Translations under genes and position numbers: made by a program
Assembly (NCBI GenBank): GCA_045580775.1
Contig: JAZNOK010000114.1
Span: forward strand, 1-9,424
Direction: 5' to 3'
Source: JAZMZS01 sp045580775
GTDB lineage: Bacteria; Bacillota; Clostridia; Oscillospirales; CAG-272
Length of the DNA stretch: 9,424 nt
Part shown: in pieces, positions 5,994-9,424 of the stretch
How positions within the stretch are numbered: the first letter of the stretch is position 1
Layout: every line of letters begins with the position of its first letter
Notes under the pieces: model-generated
Database searches by the model: none
What the model was told of the DNA's origin: nothing
What the model saw: the letters and a program-made list of their open reading frames with translations, nothing else

Positions 5994-6015
5994 GGACGTG
6001 AGTTTATTGTGCTGT

Positions 6016-6035
6016 TACACAACGTATTATGTGTA
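6016..6035. other. weak hairpin after the flavodiiron gene
   Basis: TACACA (6016-6021) and TGTGTA (6030-6035) form a 6-bp, A/T-rich stem with an 8-base loop just after the flavodiiron stop codon. There is no T-run, so it is unlikely to end transcription and read-through to the rubredoxin gene is expected. Confidence 0.3.
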
Positions 6036-6047
6036 GAACCTTTGAGC

Positions 6048-7838
6048 TTATTCTATAGGTTCAAAATCAACCGCTCCGTGCTTGCAAAGAGGGCAGATAA
6101 AGTCTTCGGGAAGATCTTCTTCCTCATGGATATAACCGCATATCTTGCATACCCATCCGCGTTTGCCTTCGGTCTCGGGCTTGGGTTTTACGTTTGCATG
6201 ATAGAATGAATAGGTCATGGTTTCTCTGTCGGAGATGACTCTTGCTTCTGTTACCGAGCAGATAAACATGCCGTGAGTATCGAGATCAACATAGCTGTCT
6301 ACCTTCAGCGACATGAACGAGTTGATATATCTGGGGAGAAATACCAGTCCATTGTCGGAACGCAGCGGCTCGCAATCGGCAAACTTGTCTACATTTCTTC
6401 CGCTTCTGAAACCGAACGCCTCGAATACCTTGAAGGGTGCATCGACCGTGAGACAGTTGATATTCATTTTGCCTGTTTGTTTTATTACATGGTGAGAGTA
6501 GTTTTCCTTGTTTATAGTAACAGCGATCCTATTAGGTGTGTTTGTTACCTGTGTTACTGTATTTACGATGAGTCCGTTGTCTTTTTGTCCGTCGTTTGAT
6601 GTGACTACATAGAGTCCGTAGCCTATCTTAAATAATGCGGTGAGATCGTTTTTGTTTGCGGTCTCATCCTGCAGGGCTAGATAGTCACGGCACAGCTCGC
6701 CTGCGAGGTTGTTGAGCTCGGCGGTGCTTTCTTCATTCAGTGCAGAGAGGATCTTGACCGTTGTATCAGTGAATGTAAGATTCTTGCATTTTTCGAGCAT
6801 TCCACGCATCACCTTAGCTGCGAGAGGTGCCCAGCTGCCGTTTTCTATCAGAGCTACTGTGCGGTTCTGGTAGTTACGCTCGACCAAATGATCTATAAAC
6901 TGACGCATAAACGGGAATATTTCTGCATTGTAGGTCGTGGTAGCAAGCACAAGCTTGGAGTATCTGAATGCATCTTCTACAGCCTCAGCCATGTCTACAC
7001 GGGCAAGGTCGTTGACAACTACCTTAGGTGCTCCGTTGGCTCTGAGCTTGTCAGCGAGCTGCATTACTGCCTTCTTTGTGTTTCCGTACACGGAAGTGTA
7101 TGCGATCACGATGCCTTCTTCCTCGGGCTGATAGCCGGACCATGTGTTGTAGAGGTTGATGTAGTAACCGAGATTTTCCGTGAGAACAGGACCGTGCAGA
7201 GGGCAAATGATGTTTATGTCGAGTCCTGCGGCTTTTTTGAGTAGATTTTGTACCTGTGCACCGTACTTTCCTACTATACCGAAGTAGTAGCGTCTTGCCT
7301 CGCATGCCCATTCTTCATCTACATCGAGAGCACCGAATTTGCCAAATCCGTCAGCTGAGAAGAGTACCTTGTCCTTTGAGTCGTAGGTTACTATGACCTC
7401 AGGCCAATGTACCATAGGAGCTGTGACGAATGTAAGAGTATGCTCGCCGAGGGTAAGTGTATCTCCCTCTCCGACGACAACCTGCTTTTCATCAAAAGAT
7501 GTACCAAAGAAGTTCTTCATCATGGCAAAAGCCTTTGCACTAGCTACGATCTTAGCATCGGGGTAGACCTTTGTGAAGTTAACAATGTTGGCTGAGTGGT
7601 CAGGCTCCATGTGCTGTACGATGAGATAGTCAGGGGATTTTCCCGCGAGAGTATCACGGATGTTATCAAGCCACTCATGAGTGAAATTCACATCGACTGT
7701 GTCCATGATAGCTATCTTTTTGTCTATGATAGCATAGGAATTGTATGCCATGCCGTTAGGTACGTCATACTGACCTTCAAACAGGTCGATCTTATGATCG
7801 TTGACGCCGATGTATTTTATGTCTTTTGTAATAATCAT
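6048..7838 (-). CDS. flavodiiron protein fused to flavin reductase and rubredoxin domains
   Basis: Reduces O2 to water and/or NO to N2O in the cytosol, protecting anaerobes. Four domains lie in its 596 residues. A metallo-beta-lactamase-like diiron domain (1-235) has ligands H76, E78, D80, H81 (HMEPDH), H144, D163 and H215, all present. A flavodoxin domain (242-390) has the FMN phosphate loop TSVYGNT at 248-254 and loops near T300 and W336. A flavin-reductase-like FMN domain spans about 400-550. A short C-terminal rubredoxin (561-596) has C564/C567 and C582/C585. The last two domains match the layout of Moorella Hrb, the separate NADH-dependent donor to FprA, so this protein may be a self-sufficient NAD(P)H:O2 or NO reductase (inference). 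The ATG at 7836-7838 has GGAGG 7 bases upstream; a longer in-frame reading would need a TTG without such a site. Confidence 0.95.
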   Translation of the reverse strand: MIITKDIKYIGVNDHKIDLFEGQYDVPNGMAYNSYAIIDKKIAIMDTVDVNFTHEWLDNIRDTLAGKSPDYLIVQHMEPDHSANIVNFTKVYPDAKIVASAKAFAMMKNFFGTSFDEKQVVVGEGDTLTLGEHTLTFVTAPMVHWPEVIVTYDSKDKVLFSADGFGKFGALDVDEEWACEARRYYFGIVGKYGAQVQNLLKKAAGLDINIICPLHGPVLTENLGYYINLYNTWSGYQPEEEGIVIAYTSVYGNTKKAVMQLADKLRANGAPKVVVNDLARVDMAEAVEDAFRYSKLVLATTTYNAEIFPFMRQFIDHLVERNYQNRTVALIENGSWAPLAAKVMRGMLEKCKNLTFTDTTVKILSALNEESTAELNNLAGELCRDYLALQDETANKNDLTALFKIGYGLYVVTSNDGQKDNGLIVNTVTQVTNTPNRIAVTINKENYSHHVIKQTGKMNINCLTVDAPFKVFEAFGFRSGRNVDKFADCEPLRSDNGLVFLPRYINSFMSLKVDSYVDLDTHGMFICSVTEARVISDRETMTYSFYHANVKPKPETEGKRGWVCKICGYIHEEEDLPEDFICPLCKHGAVDFEPIE

Positions 7839-7886
7839 TACTTTTCCTCCATGTATTGCTTTTAAGATCAATTGTTTTACCTATAT

Positions 7887-7916
7887 ATTATAACTCATGT
7901 GATGTATAATTTGCAA
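7887..7916 (-). promoter_or_regulatory. promoter of the flavodiiron protein gene
   Basis: On the minus strand TTGCAA (7911-7916), an 18-base spacer and a perfect TATAAT (7887-7892), ending about 48 bases before the start codon. It lies in the 93-base gap after the 4Fe-4S protein gene, so the flavodiiron gene can be transcribed apart from the upstream pair. No terminator is seen in the gap, so read-through is also possible. Confidence 0.65.
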
Positions 7917-7931
7917 CATTCTCTAAAAAAA

Positions 7932-8627
7932 TCATTCAAGGATTTTTCCGTCTGTGGTGATAGTAACTATCTGCCACGGAATGAATCTCCCGGAATCTTT
8001 GAGAGCTTGCTTTACCGCGTTTTCAAGTCCGCCGCAACAGGGAACCTCCATTCTCACTACCTTGACGCTTTTTATATTGTTTTGCGATATTATAGCCGTG
8101 AGCTTTTCTGTGTAGTTTCCTTCATCGAGCTTTGGGCATCCTATGAGAGTGATGTGGTTTCTCATAAAATCAGCATGAAACCCAGCATAGGCATAAGCTG
8201 TACAGTCTGCCGCTATCAGGAGATTTGCTCCTTCAAAGTAGGGGGCATTCACAGGGACGAGCTTTATCTGGCATGGCCATTGGTTGAGCTGGCTTGATAC
8301 CGATGCATTCTTTAGCTTGGGACTGTCTGAGCGTGGTATTGTTTTTACCTGAGTGCCGGGGCAGGAGCATGGCATCTCTATACCGTGCTTTTTCATCTTT
8401 GCCGCTCTGATGGCAGCTTCGTTGTATGCGGGAGCCTCACGCTCCTCAAATGTGATAGCACCTGTGGGGCACGCGGGCAGGCAGTCACCCAGTCCGTCGC
8501 AGTAGTCTTCGTGTGTGAGCACGGCAACCCCGTCTATCATCTCTATAGCACCTTCGTGGCATGCGGATGCACATGCTCCGCAGCCGTTGCATTTTTTCTG
8601 ATCTATCTTGATAATTTTTCTTTGCAT
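7932..8627 (-). CDS. Cys-rich two-cluster 4Fe-4S protein, function unknown
   Basis: Probable cytosolic iron-sulfur protein of 231 residues. The N-terminal ferredoxin-like domain has one classic cluster motif (C13, C16, C19, C23) and a second, atypical one, CDGLGDCLPACP, with C43, C49 and C53 and a widened first gap. The rest is not a standard ferredoxin: it carries further Cys at 87 and 89 (CSCPG), 119, 142 (ADCTAYAY), 164 (IGCPKLDE) and a CCGG pair at 197-198, spaced like metal or redox ligands. I recognise this as a conserved type in Clostridia, usually annotated only as a 4Fe-4S binding protein. The ATG at 8625-8627 has AAGGAG 6 bases upstream. It begins 29 bases after the dehydrogenase stop, so the two are probably one operon. 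A role in electron transfer or redox sensing is inference. Confidence 0.88.
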   Translation of the reverse strand: MQRKIIKIDQKKCNGCGACASACHEGAIEMIDGVAVLTHEDYCDGLGDCLPACPTGAITFEEREAPAYNEAAIRAAKMKKHGIEMPCSCPGTQVKTIPRSDSPKLKNASVSSQLNQWPCQIKLVPVNAPYFEGANLLIAADCTAYAYAGFHADFMRNHITLIGCPKLDEGNYTEKLTAIISQNNIKSVKVVRMEVPCCGGLENAVKQALKDSGRFIPWQIVTITTDGKILE

Positions 8628-8656
8628 TTTTCTCTCCTTTCAGTACATTAGCTTGT

Positions 8657-9424
8657 TTAAAAGCATTTGCCGTCTCGGCAGTCCTCTGAGTTGCCGCATC
8701 TGTAGCACAGCTCATTTTTGCATTGTCCGTGCCTCTTTGATCTGACGATATTCTCTACTGTTGTCTGAGCTATATTGTCGAGTGCTTCCTCTGTCAGAAA
8801 CGCCTGATGGGACGTTACTATTACATTAGGCATGGATATGAGTCTGGCGAGCGTGTCATCCTCCATGATATGTCCTGAGTTATCTTCAAAGAACAGATCC
8901 GACTCTTCCTCATACACATCGAGGCAGGCGGCTCCGACCTTCCTTGATTTTATGGCGGCAAGCAGAGCATCCGCATCAACGAGGGCTCCGCGGGAGGTGT
9001 TCAGTATCACTATACCCTTTTTGCATTTTTCGAGGGCTGACTCATTGATCATGTGATGTGTATCTTCTGTCAGAGGGCAGTGAAGCGATATAATGTCGCT
9101 TTTCTCAAGCAGCGTATCGAGCGAGACGTATCTGACTGTGTCACCGTTGTCAAGGCCCTCTGTCGGATATTTATCATACGCGAGTACATTCATGCCAAAA
9201 CCTCGGCATATATCTATAAACACCCTGCCTATCCGTCCTGTACCTATCACTCCGACTGTTTTTTTGTGAAGGTCAAATCCTGTCAGTCCGGCGAGGCTGA
9301 AGTTAAAGTCACGTGAGCGGATATACGCCTTGTGTATCCTTCTGACAGAGGCGAGCAGAAGTGCCATCGTGTGCTCTGCTACAGCGTAAGGGGAGTACGC
9401 AGGGACTCTGAGCACATGGACCTT
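8657..9424 (-). CDS. D-lactate dehydrogenase-like 2-hydroxyacid dehydrogenase, 5' end outside window
   Basis: NAD-dependent D-2-hydroxyacid dehydrogenase, most like fermentative D-lactate dehydrogenase (pyruvate + NADH to D-lactate). The 255 visible residues lack about 80 from the N-terminus compared with the usual ~330. Present are VPAYSPYAVAEH at 7-18, the dinucleotide loop GTGRIG at 61-66, D84 at the end of the next strand (NAD preference), and the catalytic set R145 (NTSRGALVD), E174 (DVYEEE) and H206 (SHQAF). The FFEDNSGHIMEDDTLARL stretch favours D-lactate dehydrogenase over phosphoglycerate or glycerate dehydrogenase. The last 21 residues form a tail with five cysteines (C235, C240, C243, C249, C254), absent from well-known family members and possibly metal-binding or redox-active. 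The true start lies beyond the right edge. Substrate is inferred from family likeness. Confidence 0.9.
   Translation of the reverse strand, partial: KVHVLRVPAYSPYAVAEHTMALLLASVRRIHKAYIRSRDFNFSLAGLTGFDLHKKTVGVIGTGRIGRVFIDICRGFGMNVLAYDKYPTEGLDNGDTVRYVSLDTLLEKSDIISLHCPLTEDTHHMINESALEKCKKGIVILNTSRGALVDADALLAAIKSRKVGAACLDVYEEESDLFFEDNSGHIMEDDTLARLISMPNVIVTSHQAFLTEEALDNIAQTTVENIVRSKRHGQCKNELCYRCGNSEDCRDGKCF

Noticed and set aside
5955..6209. Open frame of 84 codons on the plus strand across the palindrome and the rubredoxin domain end
   Set aside because: Its first part is a translation of the interspersed palindrome and the rest is antisense to the flavodiiron gene.
7839..7871. Extension of the flavodiiron protein by 11 residues from a TTG at 7871
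   Set aside because: The ATG at 7838 has an ideal GGAGG site, which the extension would bury in coding sequence; the family begins at MIITKDIKYIG-like sequence.
7878..7893. PerR-like half site (TTATAAT) at the flavodiiron promoter
   Set aside because: Only one half matches; the second half is poor and the matching bases are explained by the -10 box.
7872..8297. Open frame of 141 codons on the plus strand over the 4Fe-4S gene
   Set aside because: It is antisense to a gene with clear Cys motifs and covers the flavodiiron promoter; no ribosome site or family likeness is seen.

Overview
The window looks like chromosomal DNA from a strictly anaerobic Firmicute, most likely a Ruminococcus-like member of the Oscillospiraceae. 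This rests on strong AAGGAG-type ribosome binding sites, near-consensus sigma-A promoters, a flavodiiron protein fused to a flavin reductase/rubredoxin module, a ThiT vitamin transporter under a TPP riboswitch, and the general style of the proteins. The species is inferred, not shown. No tRNA, rRNA, insertion sequence, phage gene or CRISPR array was found.

Left part (1-1880). A zinc-ribbon membrane protein running off the left edge and an FkbM-family methyltransferase are read leftward and overlap by ATGA. A HIT-family protein is read rightward. The divergent fkbM and HIT promoters overlap at their -10 boxes. A 14-bp hairpin with A/T tails separates the HIT gene from the convergent aspartate kinase gene and should terminate transcription in both directions.

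Middle part (1881-5744). Aspartate kinase is read leftward from a perfect TTGACA-17-TATAAT promoter. A DUF1015 protein is read rightward, preceded by a possible 8-codon leader. Between the two promoters lies a perfect 10-bp inverted repeat whose arms are about three helical turns apart. DUF1015 ends at a strong hairpin. A promoter, a TPP riboswitch and an intrinsic terminator follow, controlling thiT, the substrate-binding subunit of a thiamine ECF transporter. thiT ends at a second hairpin that resembles the one after DUF1015.

Right part (5745-9424). Four genes are all read leftward, in the order D-lactate-dehydrogenase-like enzyme (5' end outside the window), cysteine-rich two-cluster 4Fe-4S protein, four-domain flavodiiron protein, and rubredoxin. 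The first pair are 29 bp apart. The flavodiiron gene has its own promoter. A short interspersed-type palindrome sits between it and the rubredoxin gene. Together they look like a redox and oxygen/NO-tolerance neighbourhood: the flavodiiron protein could take electrons from NAD(P)H through its own flavin reductase and rubredoxin domains, with the free rubredoxin as another carrier. The lactate dehydrogenase would dispose of NADH. The 4Fe-4S protein has no function I can name. I saw no wholly new multi-gene system. The most novel-looking points are the Cys-rich tail on the dehydrogenase, the uncharacterised Fe-S protein beside it, and the inverted repeat between the aspartate kinase and DUF1015 promoters.
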